NCBI RefSeq assembly: GCF_009389715.1
Contig: NC_052399.1
Span: forward strand, 21,414,646 to 21,478,645
DNA length: 64,000 bases
Direction of reading: 5' to 3'
Source of the DNA: Phoenix dactylifera
Taxonomy: Eukaryota > Streptophyta > Magnoliopsida > Arecales > Arecaceae
A model generated the notes under the pieces. It was given only the letters and a program-made list of their open reading frames with translations, was not told the origin of the DNA and searched no databases. Below are positions 1 to 12,825 of this stretch, one piece after another. How positions within the stretch are numbered: the stretch's first letter is position 1; the number at the start of each line of letters is the position of its first letter. Made by a program: the position numbers and the translations under genes.

Positions 1-273
1 AATTGCTACTGCTGTTTTTCTCATTTGTTGAGAGGAGGTGGGTGTGGTGCATTTGTGGATAGATTCCATTTGAAGGGCATGTGTTAATGAGTTGATTTAG
101 GGATAGCACTATGAACTACATAGGGACAAATAGGGCTATGCCCCTGCTATGGCCTTTACATATATTACCGACCTTGAAAGATGTGGTTTTTGTATTCTCA
201 AATTTGCAAGCTTGAGCATTGTGCTATCTTTTACTATGTTGAACTGCTCGTTAACATTTTTAATGGGTAACAG

Positions 274-434
274 GATCTCTTCCACTCTCGTGGTCTGTTA
301 GATTGAAAATTGCACTAGGAGCTGCAAAGGGTCTTGCCTTTCTTCATGAAGAAGCAGAAAGACCAGTTATATATCGTGATTTTAAGACGTCTAATATTTT
401 GCTTGATTCAGTACGTAACTGAACTTCCTAGCAA

Positions 435-496
<62 letters not shown>

Positions 497-2407
497 TCCC
501 TCATGTTCCCGCTCTTTCCTCCCCCTTTCTGACCATGTGCTTTTCCAGGATTACAATGCCAAGCTTTCTGATTTTGGACTTGCTAAAGATGGCCCTGAGG
601 GAGACAAGACTCATGTGTCCACAAGAGTGATGGGAACGTATGGTTATGCAGCTCCAGAATATGTAATGACAGGTAACTTTACCGCAATGTTTTTATTTCT
701 GAATTGTGGAAACAATTTGCATGCAGACTTGGCATTAGAGTTGATAATTGTTTCACAACGCTGTGTTTGCTTAAAAATCGAAACAAGTCGACCAAATAAC
801 AGAAATATTTTGCTAATATTTTGATGAGATTTTTCTGCTATATTTTGCCAATAAATAATCACGGCTTGCTATTCTTCAAATAGATGCATCTGGTTCTTTT
901 GTTGAGCATGAGTACTTAAGAAATGTAACTGCAATTGGACTTGGAAAGGTACCTTTATTTCCCAGTTCTTTTTCTCTCAAACGATGAGAGCAAAAGCAAT
1001 ATCCAGAAGGAAGATATGGTTATAGCAATATAATATATATTTAAATATAATCCTAATTACTTGGTGCTGGCCTCATGAGTATCAACATCCTCCTGTCACT
1101 TTGATTATTCCATAGTGTAGCAGAGATATCAGTTGTTTGTTCCATTGGATCTTTGGAGGCAGCACAAGCACTTCAAAAGTCTTTTAGACTATGGCTTTTC
1201 CAGTCATTGCTACTCTACTAGGCTGGCAATGCTACTGAAGATATTTACAAGCGAACCTTGATTTGTCATGATTTCACCAGAAGTTCGTCAACAAACCTTG
1301 TCTGCCTATGATGTCTGTCATCCCCACATGCTGTGTTAGTATTTGGACTCTTCATTTACTCAATCTGAAATCTTCCTAGCAATTAGTCTATAAGTTCTAT
1401 ATTTATAGATTGCAAATATGTTATGCCCACCGCTCCCTCTCATGTTTGCCCACCCAATCATCAGGTGTAGGTACTTGAGCATTTCTTCTTGAATCGTAGC
1501 CCTATGACATCCCTAGAGGAAGCTCTGCATTTTGTTAGTTCTTCTTTGGTATGGGGAATTAAAGTAACAGATGCCCAGAATAGACAGAACCTGGAGATAA
1601 TAAGGAGACAACTTGATAGAGAAAATGAGTACGTTGCTTTCAAAAGTAGCTCTCATTATGTAAGTCTGAAATAGTAAACTAAGCATTCATAGATATTGCT
1701 TGAGGCCAATTCAGATATTATCATTTTCATATTTCACCATTTATTAAACAACACAGTTGTGAATTGTATCCCTTCAGGTTCTTATTTTATCCATGTTAGA
1801 CTACTACAATTCAGTTTGGATGTGGCTTGATATTTTGGCTTTTGAGTTTGCTGTGATATTCTGGCTTCTGATATGTCTCTTCTTTTTCGTACAAGGACAT
1901 CTGACTTCAAAGAGCGATGTTTACAGCTTCGGGGTTGTCCTACTCGAAATTCTAACAGGGAGAAGGTCTATGGATAAGAATCGGCCCAATGGCCAACATA
2001 ACCTGGTTGAATGGGCACGCCCCCATCTTGGGGAAAGGCGGCGCTTTTACAGGCTTATAGACCCTCGCCTGCAGGGCCATTTCTCTGTCAAAGGGGCACA
2101 AAAGGCAGCTGAGCTGGCACACCGCTGCCTCAGTCGGGATCCCAAAGCCAGACCGCTTATGAGTGAAGTGGTGGAAGCCCTGAAACCACTACTCAACCTT
2201 AAAGACATGGCCAGTTCATCATACTACTTTCAAACCGTCCAAGGAGATCATGGTGCTGCCAATAGCAGTAATTCAAGTATCCGAAATGGCTTAAAGAAAC
2301 AAATTTCCTTCTCTAAAAATGGGCAGCAACCAATGAGGAGCCTTTCAAATAGCACGATTAATTCTCCGTACCATCAATCACCAAAGATCAATGCTGAACA
2401 GCCATGA
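274..2407 (+). CDS. PBL34: Receptor-like cytoplasmic kinase, PBL34/35/36 type (RLCK-VII), 3' part
   Basis: This is the C-terminal part of a serine/threonine receptor-like cytoplasmic kinase; the 5' exons lie left of the window. Exons are 274-410, 549-672 and 1896-2407, all with GT-AG borders, and the stop is TGA at 2405-2407. The first exon holds the catalytic loop ([14 protein letters not shown]), so this is an RD kinase. The second holds [15 protein letters not shown] and the activation segment ending [10 protein letters not shown]. The third holds [18 protein letters not shown] and the lower lobe, then [10 protein letters not shown] and a Ser/Asn-rich tail. The join restores TGH across the last intron. 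Family knowledge: PBL34-like kinases are membrane-anchored and relay signals from pattern-recognition receptors. The N-terminal acylation site cannot be seen here. The last intron (673-1895) holds two exon-like pieces, listed separately. The assignment is by motif and tail recall. Confidence 0.9.
439..494. repeat. (AT)n microsatellite
   Basis: An uninterrupted AT dinucleotide run of about 28 units lies in the intron between the first two visible kinase exons. It is likely length-polymorphic. Confidence 0.95.
884..1659 (+). other. Two exon-like open segments inside the kinase intron
   Basis: Segment 884-948 (65 nt) is preceded by AG and followed by GT. In one frame it reads open as [21 protein letters not shown]. 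Segment 1471-1659 (189 nt) is preceded by AG and followed by a perfect GTAAGT donor. It reads open as [20 protein letters not shown] and on through [14 protein letters not shown] to SSSHY. Both look like real protein-coding exons in composition and borders, but they do not belong to the kinase, whose exons join correctly without them. I do not recognise the source protein. They may be captured exon debris of another gene or a cryptic nested gene. The stretch between them (950-1470) shows no convincing further exon. Confidence 0.4.
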
Positions 2408-3974
2408 GTTCATCCATTTCCATCTGTCATCTCCTCAGAGGAATACAAAACTAGGATGGGCATTAGGTCTGCAGGCTTGTGCTGATGCTGGTGCTGGTGG
2501 ACATTCAACAGTGAGGTTTAATTGACCAATATTCTCTGTTGATTCTAAATTATCTGAAGATACACCTCTTAAGGATAATTATAACTGATGCCTGTTTGTC
2601 TTATTCAAGTAATTGTCAGTTGTTTGATATTAGCTAGATTCGTTTCAAAGATATTTGGCAGGGTTATCAGATTTTGTCAAGAAGCAAAAAGGAGGAGATC
2701 CCAGGAGAAGAAAAGGGTTCTATTTTCTTTCTTTTGTAATTAAATTAAACTTAATGCAGTAGAGGGGCAGTTTTGTTCAACAAGTTACAAGTTGAATGAC
2801 TTCATGAACATGGTTAAAACAGTGCAGAAATATTTCTCTTTCTCAGTACTGAAATATAAACATAATAGGAGGAGGGCAAGTAAATAGCATAATGTAGTTG
2901 TAAAATTAGGTTGACCAGTTATTTGGATTCTACAAGATAGCCTGGGTTGAAAATAATGAATATCATATGAACTTGCTAGAGGACCCACAGCAAGGTTGAG
3001 TGAATGTTGTCATCGCTCCAAACCTAATCCGTGAAGAGATCTGGTGACCTGACGAGGTCTCTGCTCGCTAATCCAAATTCAGGCTTGGCATTTAGCAGCT
3101 CTTTCAAGGAGGAAAAACTTACAGGCAAGAGTGTTTGACAAAGCATGCCTTACTGAAGAAAAAAAATGAAGTGTTTCGCCTCCCCCAATCTGGGAAGGGG
3201 ATAGATAGGATTGAAGCCATTTGAATGCCCCAGGAGCAGTCATTCAGCACTCATTTTCCTTCAGGGGCTAGGTCATTGTATAAAGAAGCCGCGAGAACCC
3301 ACGTAGGATTCAGATGCACAAGCCAACGTGAATTTCAAGCTCATGAGATTGAATAGAATTTTCATCTTGATCGAAAACAAAAGCCAGTAACTAGCAGACC
3401 AGTGAATTTTATCTCTGTATTACTCCATTTGCAGGTTTATGGTTTTCTGAGTGGCCTAGCAGAAACAACTTGGTTGCGGTCATCCTTCACCTAGAGTTGC
3501 ATGGAAACCTCAACCAACAAAACATATGCATTCGATGCACGTAGAATCTGCCTGATAGCACTCAAGAATTGTGACATCAGCTTTTAATGTCAAGCAGCCC
3601 GTTGCCTTGAAAGTTAAAACCTCTCCTGCTCGTTGAGACTTGAGAGTTGAGACCCTGCTCGGCGACATATATATATATATATATATATAATATAATTCCA
3701 TTTGCCACCTGTCACCATAAGCCCATTATACTATTTAACTAATTCTATCCCATCTATTTGATCTCACCAAATTATTAAAAAGATATTACGAAGCACAGAC
3801 TACTTTTGATACAGTTTAGTGGGAAAAAAAAAAAACTGATTATTGAGATTCATAGTTGTACATACTCAACTGTGACATATTGCCATCTCTATTTAGTGAT
3901 GCATTAATTACTACATTTATTTCTTAGAAGCACAAGTCATCATTGTGTAGAATAGATAGCTTAAATTCATTTCA
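2408..3974. other. Convergent intergenic spacer (two 3' ends)
   Basis: The spacer lies between the kinase stop and the FLO7-like stop, so both genes end into it. It is AT-rich, with an (AT)n run at 3666-3689 and no ORF with coding character. It presumably contains both 3' UTRs. An A/T-rich stretch near 2735-2750 could serve as a kinase polyadenylation region, but no exact signal is claimed. Confidence 0.6.
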
Positions 3975-6900
3975 TCATGCAGCTTTCCTCGTCAGCTGAT
4001 CTTTTGATGTGCTCTCAAAGATCTTATCGGCATTGCCAACTTCAAAACCATCACGTCTATGAAATTCCTTGATCTACCAGTGGAAAAAAACAACAACAAT
4101 TAAAGGCAGGAGAGATGCAGAAGAATGGCAAGACAAAGTTTAATACTTGGATGCACAGACGGGGGACTAATAACAAAGTTAGTATCAACTACCAAGACAA
4201 TATGAAGTAATGCCTGCTAATTTGATACCATATAGTCAAAATTAGCATTTGATAGAGATTGAAAGTACTAGTGTTCAGGTTGCCTGATGTTAAGGCCATG
4301 ATCTAGCAGCTATTCCAAAAGAAAAAGATTGCAATGAATTACCCCACCTATTGAGATTAATAGAATTTTGGGTTAAATTCAGAAAGTCATTCATTCCGGA
4401 AGCAGCAAAAGTACCAATGCTGGCAAATTATTAATGAAATCATCAATGTAGTAACTGGTGCCTGCAATCAAAATTTTAAGGAATCTTCAAGTACAAAATA
4501 ATCCGAAATGTTCACCGGGATGTTGCTCTTTTCACTTCGCAGAAATGACATCGTGTTCCTCCCCCGCCCCCCCCCCCACCCCAAAAAAAATAAAGAAATA
4601 TATGGCGCTCTTGACTATAGAAAGGTATCGTTTTCATTACATTAAAGGTTTTTTTTCATATTAGTCCCTGAGAGATACCTGTTTTGCATATTAGTTCCTC
4701 AATTCTTTAAAATTGCAAATGAATCCCTGAAAGAAATACAGTCCGTTTCATATAGGTCCCTGCAGTGCCATCTAGTTAAACACAGCTGGAGCAGATATTT
4801 GGAGTTTTAGCTGATTGGCATTGGATTATTATCTTGAAGTTTTTACCTTAAATTATATAACGTTATTTATTTATGTATTTTTTTCATATCAGTTTTTGAT
4901 TATTTGCATACCAGTCCCTTAGTTTCCCCTGAACAAGATGAACAGGCAGATTCAAGAAGAAGCATTTGTTATAACATCTACAATTTTCGAGTTACGGAAA
5001 TCCTTGATGCGTAGAACCAAAATATAAAAACTGAAGATTCAAAATGCATAGCACATTTTATATGCATGTTATGGAAAATTAATTTATTGTCTCTTGGACT
5101 TCTTGCAAAGTCTTAAGTAGATGTAGATACCTACTGATGTGTCATATATGACAAATGCATATATATTTGAATCAAACAGTGGCTCCATTAAGAACGTAAA
5201 CCTAAAGACTGTTGGGAAAACAAAGAAATCCAAACCTCATCATTTGCTAAATTTTTATACTGAGGTAGCACAAGCCGTTCTGCAAATTCGATGTATGAAC
5301 AAGGAACAGATTCGGTGACCCCATCAGCAAAATTAAAAGAAGTTGAATCAGCCACAGTTGAACTTTGCAGTAGAAGGCCATCAGGGCTCACTATCAATAA
5401 CAACAAAGAAAAAAAGACCTGAGAATGCTTGTTTTGCAATGCCTGAAAACCATAACAACAGAAGACAGTTCTAAAACAGATCTGACTATTACCTACTAAA
5501 CAAAACATTAGACTACTGTTTTTGTTAATGCAAGATGACACATTAAGCAAACAGGAAATATTGTGAAATTATGATATCATATCAATAAACAACTGGATGA
5601 GAAGTTGTGACCAATCTTATTATGTGGACAAGTACAGCTTGAGGAAAAGGGTCAGATTTGACGAGGAAAAATTAACTCCATAAGATGTAAGGTTATCTAG
5701 TAGGTAGAAAACCTATGAGAACTTGCTACAAAGCATATGTCTTAACCTCAGGTTGCAAGGAGCCAGAACATTTTTTGGCTACTTTCTACGGTACCAGAAG
5801 CTTATATTTTCTGCATGGTTCAGAATGTTGGGCCATATGGGTGGTCCAAACAAAAAGATGAACATGGAAGCAATGAAAAAGTTGAGATGGAAGTGTTGTG
5901 AAGCATAAGAAATCAATATATTATAAGACATGCAGGATTTATATCAATTGAAAAAACAAAGTGACAGAATTGATTCAAATGTTATAAAACTATGGACATA
6001 TGCAGTGATATTTTGAGATGACCATGGTAAGGAGAGATGATGGAATATGTGATTCGAAGAAAATCTTAGATGATTGGATTAAGTTTCAAGAAAAGATTTG
6101 AAAAATTGCAATAACACCAAAAGTAACACTTAATAGGAATGATTGACAAATGAGAATTCATGAAACCAACCCTAAATAATTGGGAGAAGGCTTGATGCTT
6201 ATATAGATGTGATTTTCAATTTTACAGTTTATGGACAAAAATTAAACATTCCACCTTCTACACTGAAGCATGAATAAATTATATGCATACACTGATAGCA
6301 TGTCAAAGCAGGAATCAGAGTTATACATGTGGCATGAACTGGCAGGTGACTATACCATGCGTTATTATGTCAATATTGCTGCTCAACTCAACCCAACTCC
6401 ACTAAGCCTTTCTCCCAAACTAGTTGGGGCCAGCTATATAAATCCTTTTCCTCCATTCCGCTATGTTTAGGGCCATACTTTTTGAAAGATTCAATATTGA
6501 CCGCTTTGGCACAAAACAATTCAAAGAGCAAATGCATTTTACACTATTTCAAATAGACAATATCCCACAAGCATATAGATAGAGTTGTTTTTTTTTTAAT
6601 CAAGACTACTTTATATAATTAGTTTCTCAAACATGGAACCAGACAGAGTTGATTGCAGACCTTTTAATGTCCCCCCTTCAGAATTCAGTTTGAATCCATG
6701 ATTTTCAATGAACTCATTCAGGCTTTTGATGTTTCTAATATGAGATTTCAGCTGATGTGTGGAAATAGTGACATGATTCAATGCATAACCATTAACAAGA
6801 GTCCATGCAGCATATTCACTTTCCCTGAAACAGTAAACCAAAGAATAAAATAGAATAGCCAAAACAATGTCAGCTCAATAACAAAAAATACCAGAAAATG

Positions 6901-9900
6901 CAGGATTCAACTCATTTCCTTCAGCAACTGTTAAAATAAATTCTGTGCAGCAACTTAAAACTAAGTACTTGTGATATTATACTTCAGAGTTCAGACTGCA
7001 AGGCAAACACCATCGAACAAGATGTCGCACTTGCCAGATTTACTGCTAAAAAAGTACCTAGCTAATTGTTGATAGTCAGAATATAAAGGTTTCTCCCATG
7101 TTAAACATCCCAATGCACTTGCGATGGATGCATGTTCGTTCCCATTACCAGATGTTTTGATGCATTTCCTTATCACTTCCTGCATGCACAGGCAATAACT
7201 GATGGTCATAATCTACAAATAAAAATTGGATACAGGATAAAGAAAGACTGGTATTGGCAAATAAGGTAAAATAAAGGTAACCACAATCAGCTTACAAACT
7301 GAAAAGAGAATGTTACAATATGCAATGATCAGTAAGATAAAGTTGAATATACAATACCTTGCACTAAAGAATGCTGGTATACTCATGTAAAATAGCAAAT
7401 TACAATAGATTAGTAGGTGGTTCAGGATCATTTTAGCATGACATCTGAGACTCGGTGTTATTAGCAGCTGAAACAGACTTCTCTTTTTAACTGGTCACCT
7501 TTAACACACGCTATTAGTTTAGAAATTTGAAGATAATCATGATCACTCAATAGCTCTGTCAAAAAAAAATGTACGCATGAAAATGCCAAAGAAAGACTAC
7601 TTTATGTCCCTCTTCCAACAAGCAATATATTTGGAGGCATATGCAGCTGCTTTGGTGTATGTGTGCCCCAGATGTGCTGTTTAGAGCCTAAGGAATCATG
7701 GTATGCGGCAGGACAGCATAGCTGTTGCTCAGATACCCCTACAGGCCTAGGCGGCTTGCACATGTGGCCCCGGTGGAATGCAGTTGGGCAGAAAATGCAA
7801 CTCAAGCATTATTGAGTGCCCCAACCTCCTGTGCCTTCTACCCCCCACTATGTCTGCTTCCCATTCTCCTTTTCTGTCCTCTCCCTCCTCCACCTTTCAC
7901 CTCTGCCACCACCTCTTTCTCCCCCACGCCTACTTGTCCTCCTGTTCAGTCTAGGCACCCACTTAGGTGCATGTATACAGCATTCATATTAAATCACACA
8001 CAGGACAACAACATATCGTGGCTAGTTTTTAGAATTTTGCAATATTTCCATGCAGATCATATTGTTGTCAAAAGGTCTTGGGTCTTGTGGTGTATGTTAT
8101 TTATGGATGAAAAGTATTGATTGATGAAGTGAGGTACATATACACACAAACAAAGAGAGAGAGAGTTTGGGTGGGAGGGTTTGACGGGGGAGTTGTGGGA
8201 GGTGGCGTGAGTTAAATAATTTAGGCCTCATGGTGTATGTTATTTTAGGCAGTATTAACTGCTGAACTGTAGTCTATATATCTTCTCAATTTAAATTCAA
8301 GCTCCTTGTTTAACCTCATTTTGATGGGAAAATGCACCTTAAAGAAATTATTTTCATAATGATGAACGGATATATAATGCAGTTATTTTTACACGCATTT
8401 AAAAATGAAATGAGGAATGATCTAATCACTTACTTCAATCAATGATATCAACTACTTCTCTCCCAAGTCCCAACTCGCTTGCCTAATCTAGAACCAATGG
8501 ATTCTCAGGGCTGTGTACAAGGCTTCAGCCTCATTTCTCCAGGAGGAAAAAAGCTAGTTAGCCAATTCATTTGTTGAATCCTTTTCCCATTGGTTATAGT
8601 TCAGGTTAATGCCTCAGTCTGTAAGATCTTCGACATATTTCTATTAATGGAATTATACTAATAACCAGAAGAATACTTAATGAGTCATGTCTCAATTAAT
8701 TATACATGTTGCTTTAGTCTTTTCATTTTTTAAGATATGGTCTGTTGTAAATCTACACAGTTTTCATTGGTTCCTCTGTCAATGTCATGTTGAATATTTG
8801 TCCTCCTAAACTTCATCTAAAATACTCATTTCCAACATATCCTGCCTAGAAATATCAGAATCACTTCAAATGTCAAACTCATCTTTTGTTATCAGAACCA
8901 CTTATATCCATCATCTTACCAAACAGCTAGTAACAAAATCAGGATTCATGATTGTCTTGTAAAGGGAAAACTTACAAAATCAGTAATTCAGTTAATAAGA
9001 AGCAGATCAGAAAATGAAAACATCTCAACGAATGGGAGCAATTCAAGCAATTTACAATAGTATGCCATATATTTATAAAAGATCATAAACTATACATGAA
9101 GTAACTGAAATTTAATAAAAAAAAGGCATTATTGAGTTTGTAAATATTCAAGGCAAAATCATTTAACGAGCAATTTAAGGATGATTATAGAATTTTTCAA
9201 CAAGTCACAGAACTTTGCCACTAGTTTTAACAGAGCATTTCAAGCCTTATATGTACCTTGTAAAGGCCTTCATTGAAGTCTTAAAAAGGCATGCAACAAT
9301 GACAAAACTCATTTGAAATGTGTCTCATTCGAAATGTATATCCACTTCTTCAACCTTGCTCTAGCTCAATCAAGCATATCTATTTCAATCTTCTTTTTTT
9401 TCTAAATGACAAACCCAAGATAGCAAATTGATCATACCATGTGCATAGGTAGATTATATTGCCGCCTAACTTTGATATTCTTATTTTATTGTGGTATTCA
9501 AATTTATAATTTCTCATGTGATTAAGAGTTGCATCTTAAAGCCCACAACTTTACTGAATGTTTGTAGCACAGCATCCTTATATAGGATGCATCATCTGTT
9601 TGGCAAATCAATCAGTCGCACCAATTCTGGATGGCACAAAACTCTGCAAAAATCAATACTCTAGAATTATCCACAGACCATGACAGTGCTACAAATTTTC
9701 TTTTGCAGTCTCATGCTGAGTCTCTAATACATTTTTGGGCTCTTGCACATTATGTAGACAAATCAAACCATTGTATCCAATCTGGTGGCTTAAAATCAGT
9801 ATGCAATTATGTTTTGAGACCACAACAAGAGGTATTTCACCTAAATTGATATAAGATGGCCAAACTAAGTCTTAATGATCTTCAAGATGTACTTGTCAAT

Positions 9901-12130
9901 TATCAGCACACCATCCCACATCATCCATCAATGCATGTGTTTTTCCAAATCTTAGAACCCTTGAAACTTTTTTCAGTAACCTGAGTTTTAAAAATTCATC
10001 TAAATCCTTTCAATTTTTAATATGAAGAAAGTATTTATCAGTTATAGTTTGAAAATTATACCAGAATTTTAAAATAGTTTGTTTGTTCATGTATACAAAA
10101 ACTTTTCAGAACATGAAAAATATTGCTGTATTACAGCCGAACAAATCAACTAAGCATCATACAAAAATTCAGGACTTGGGACTACCTGACTTTGAGAACT
10201 CATCTGATCCACAAGAAGCTCTGATATAAATATCCTTGGCAAAGGCCCATCTATACCGTTTCCACCATCAATATAATCAATCTTGGGAGGTGCAAACCAC
10301 AATGCTTTCAACTTTTTTGTGGGAAATCTCAATTCTTCGCGTGGCATATAGCCAAAATCCATGAAAACTTTTGCCATCGAATCAATACCATAACCTTCTA
10401 CCTTTGGTTGCAGATGAAGCACATTATTGTACATCAAGAATGATGCAACATGGATCAGTTAAGAAAGTGGTAACTATTGCATCAGTTGAGTACAACAGAT
10501 AAGCAAAAACAGAGTAATTAGAAAAACCAGTTCAGTGTATACCCCAAATGTTCGGAAGGCAAAATGATCATAGCAGATATGGTCACCATCGCACGAACGA
10601 ACAAGGTCCAAAATTGCTTTGGCAGTTGGATTCCTTGTCATGTAGACCTTTTCCATACTAGAAATTATTGTTCTGAAGAATGACTCAGCACCCTGTGACA
10701 AAGAGAAGACTAGGGTTTTTTTTAATAAAAAAAAGAGAGGTTGGCCAACACAAGAAGCTTACAAGTAGCTGACAAATTATAATTGCCAAAACCATTCTAT
10801 GTGGCAATCTTCAATGGTAGAAATAAACCATACGAGTTTTGGAGGTGCTTGGGATTTAAGGCATGCCCAACAGTAACTTAACACCTTGTCTCAAGACATA
10901 CAATTTACAGGCCTAGGACGAGATGGTATATCAACAAACCATGGCATTTCATGGTTCTTAGTAACATATTTTGACTTAGCAGAGCATATGAAATCCCACA
11001 AACAAAGATGTGTTGAGTTTACATCATAATCCAACCATAAAACAAACATCCAAAGATTCAATTACAGAACTTCCATGTCTTCAACCTTAGCACGAGGAAC
11101 TTTACTTGCGTGAATATGTCTCTGACAAATTTTGTTTGCAAATAGATATACAGATGCCCTTTTTGATAACAAGGCAGAAACCTTCGACCCGACATTCATG
11201 AGTTTCGAATGAAGAATGAAGAGTGCCCCTCTTTTTTCTTCCCTAAATTGCTTAGAAAATCAGCAAGCTTGATTTTTTTTCTCGTGGAAAACTGGCTCAG
11301 ATATGCCCGGAGCAAAACTAGAGAAAACAATGTAGACTTAATACTTTGAAGAAACATCATACAGGGTGCCCATTTTCTGGAATGATGCTGCCTTATTTAG
11401 AAAACTAATGCTACTCATAGAGGGCATTTTCGTTTTTGTTTTAACTTTACAAATGGGTCTGCAGAATCCTCCAGTACTATGGTACGTGTGATGCCCGGAG
11501 GTTTACAAGATTAAAGGCTTTCTTTTTGTGTCTTTAACTTTTAGTTCTTCTGCTTCTTGATTGAAAAGAAATCCACCGTTCCACGGTTTCCATGCGTCAC
11601 ATCATGATTCTTGAGCTAAAAATTGTAGACGTTAAAAAACTACTCAATAAATTATGCATCAAAGATCAATTGGTAACCAAATCAGACCACCTCATCGCCG
11701 GTGCTTTCCGATTAAAGAATCAAGGACTTCTTGATAAAATTCTATTTCATGGAGCTCTGAGAAATCGAGCCCTTATAAAACATAGTTCTTCTTCTTTTTT
11801 TTCTTCTTCAAGAGCCCTTCTGCCATTCGTTTTCCCCTATCCTCCTCTCTGACGAACAAAAGAACTAGGAAGATCTTTAATACTCTGAATCAATTCCAAG
11901 TAAATCGTTCAAGAATCGAACCACCGATGAAAAGGGTAGGGAAGAATCGCAGGTACCTTGGGAGGTGGATCCGCGAGAGCGGTCGCCTGGGATCGGGCAG
12001 CCATGCGGAGGTTTCGCCTGCGATTGGAGATCGGTCGGGCGGCTACGGAGAGGGAGGAGAGCGAAGGAAGCGAGACGCGAGACGGCTTCGAAGCGGAGAG
12101 GAATATCGGAACCCTGGCGACCGCTTCCAT
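3975..12130 (-). CDS. FLO7: 2-oxoadipate dioxygenase/decarboxylase, plastidial (DUF1338, FLO7/HglS family)
   Basis: Seven exons on the minus strand: 12130-11957, 10692-10543, 10401-10186, 7179-7058, 6824-6661, 5390-5236 and 4073-3975. They sum to 1080 nt (359 aa), all GT-AG and in phase. Residues 1 to about 58 form a Ser/Arg/Ala-rich leader typical of a plastid transit peptide. The ATG at 12130 opens it. The DUF1338 body follows: YDHFAFRTFG, REELRFPTKKLKALWF, ALWF-APPK, NGYALNHVTISTHQL, SYIEFAERLVLPQY and the tail HRRDGFEVGNADKIFEST. From family knowledge, the iron is held by two His and one Glu. The matching residues here are the H of YDHFAF, the H of NHVTIS and the E of IEFAER, all present. 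The enzyme converts 2-oxoadipate to D-2-hydroxyglutarate in lysine catabolism, and rice FLO7 mutants have floury endosperm. Introns 3, 5 and 6 are long and contain repeats. Confidence 0.93.
4640..4930. repeat. Repeat-like block with recurring 'attagtccct' phrases, FLO7 intron 6
   Basis: Five near-copies of one phrase recur with variable spacing: catattagtccctgagag, catattagttcctcaattc, aaatgaatccctgaa, catataggtccctgcag and cataccagtccctta. Phrases of this kind are common in dispersed plant repeats. No terminal repeats or target duplication were found, so the class is left open. Confidence 0.4.
5780..6235 (+). mobile_element. Decayed LINE reverse-transcriptase tail
   Basis: The segment lies in intron 5 of the FLO7-like gene, opposite to its transcription. 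One frame shows the C-terminal RT-tail signature with ...HGSECWAI... and then ...MKKLRWKC.... Further on, in shifted frames, come RRDDG...LDDWIK and RIHETNPK. This matches the usual order YGxECW / MRMLRW / GRPKKTLxxVIRxDL / RIHVADP of plant RTE/L1-type LINEs. Stops and frame changes are frequent, so it is an old dead fragment. The borders are approximate. Confidence 0.6.
6383..6478 (+). mobile_element. AU-SINE / RTE 3'-end-like fragment
   Basis: The stretch reads caactccactaagcc, then ccaaactagttggggccag, then tatataaatcctttt and cattccgctatgtttaggg. This closely follows the 3' body shared by angiosperm AU-type SINEs and some RTE LINEs (…aactagttggggtcggctatatgaatcct…). It lies about 150 bp downstream of the decayed RT tail, so it may be the 3' end of the same element or an independent SINE. 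No tRNA-like head is visible. Assigned from recall. Confidence 0.5.
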
Positions 12131-12170
12131 GGATCCAGCGGAGATGAAGCCCGGGGTTCGATTCTTGCAT

Positions 12171-12176
12171 TTTATA
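12171..12176 (-). promoter_or_regulatory. Possible TATA box of the FLO7-like gene
   Basis: On the minus strand the sequence reads GTATAAAATG, about 40 nt upstream of the start codon at 12130. The spacing would leave a very short leader, so transcription may instead start further upstream. Low certainty. Confidence 0.35.
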
Positions 12177-12424
12177 CATACAGTCGCGAACAAATTACGT
12201 GTCGCCACTTCTTGGAGGAAGCACTGGATGGAAGAGTCACGGAAACGAATTCTTTCCCCAAAAAAAAGGCCAAAATAAATACATAAATAAATAAAATAAA
12301 GGAGCCGCTCCCTCTGCCGGAGCGCGTGGTCTGGCCGCCACGCAGTTATTGGCCCGTGCGGTAGGCCCGGAGGGTGCCAACCGCGCAAGGGTCGGAGCCG
12401 CGGGGGTTCGACCTTTTTTGGATT

Positions 12425-12825
12425 TTTTTCATAAATATCATTTTAAATATCAAAATTTGTATGAATATTTTTTTAATTGATATATATATATATAATATTT
12501 ATTTTGCTGTTTTATTTTTTATTCTTATTTTTGCATGTATATCTATATTATCTAATACCTTTAAAAAATTAACGGTTTTAAATTAAAATTAATGAATAGA
12601 AGTGCAGGAAGAAATATTTATAAGGCAATCATGATAGAGTACAAAAAAAGTAATATCATTTTTTTTATTTTTAATTAAAATAAATATTGTTTTTATTACT
12701 ATATTAGGGGCAAATGTGTGAAAATAGTATTTATGAGGGTACAGAAAAAAATATAAATTTTAAGAGAATATTTATACAAATTTAAATTTTTAGAAAAATA
12801 TTCATGCAAAAAAAATCATCTTTTT
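12425..12825. repeat. MITE-like block with imperfect terminal inverted repeats
   Basis: The left end reads tttttttcataaatatc followed by tgtatgaatattttttt. The reverse complement of the right end (12760-12820) reads gcatgaatatttttct and tgtataaatattctctt. The two ends thus share the same A/T-rich phrases in inverted orientation around about 400 bp. Low sequence complexity makes this uncertain, and no target duplication was identified. Confidence 0.3.

Noticed and set aside
11909-12286. Several plus-strand frames around 12 kb
   Set aside because: They overlap FLO7 exon 1 on the opposite strand, and the minus-strand exon has the right splice site and transit peptide.
12300-12410. tRNA-like B box in a GC-rich patch
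   Set aside because: GGTTCGACC is present but there is no A box or cloverleaf, so no tRNA gene or SINE is called.
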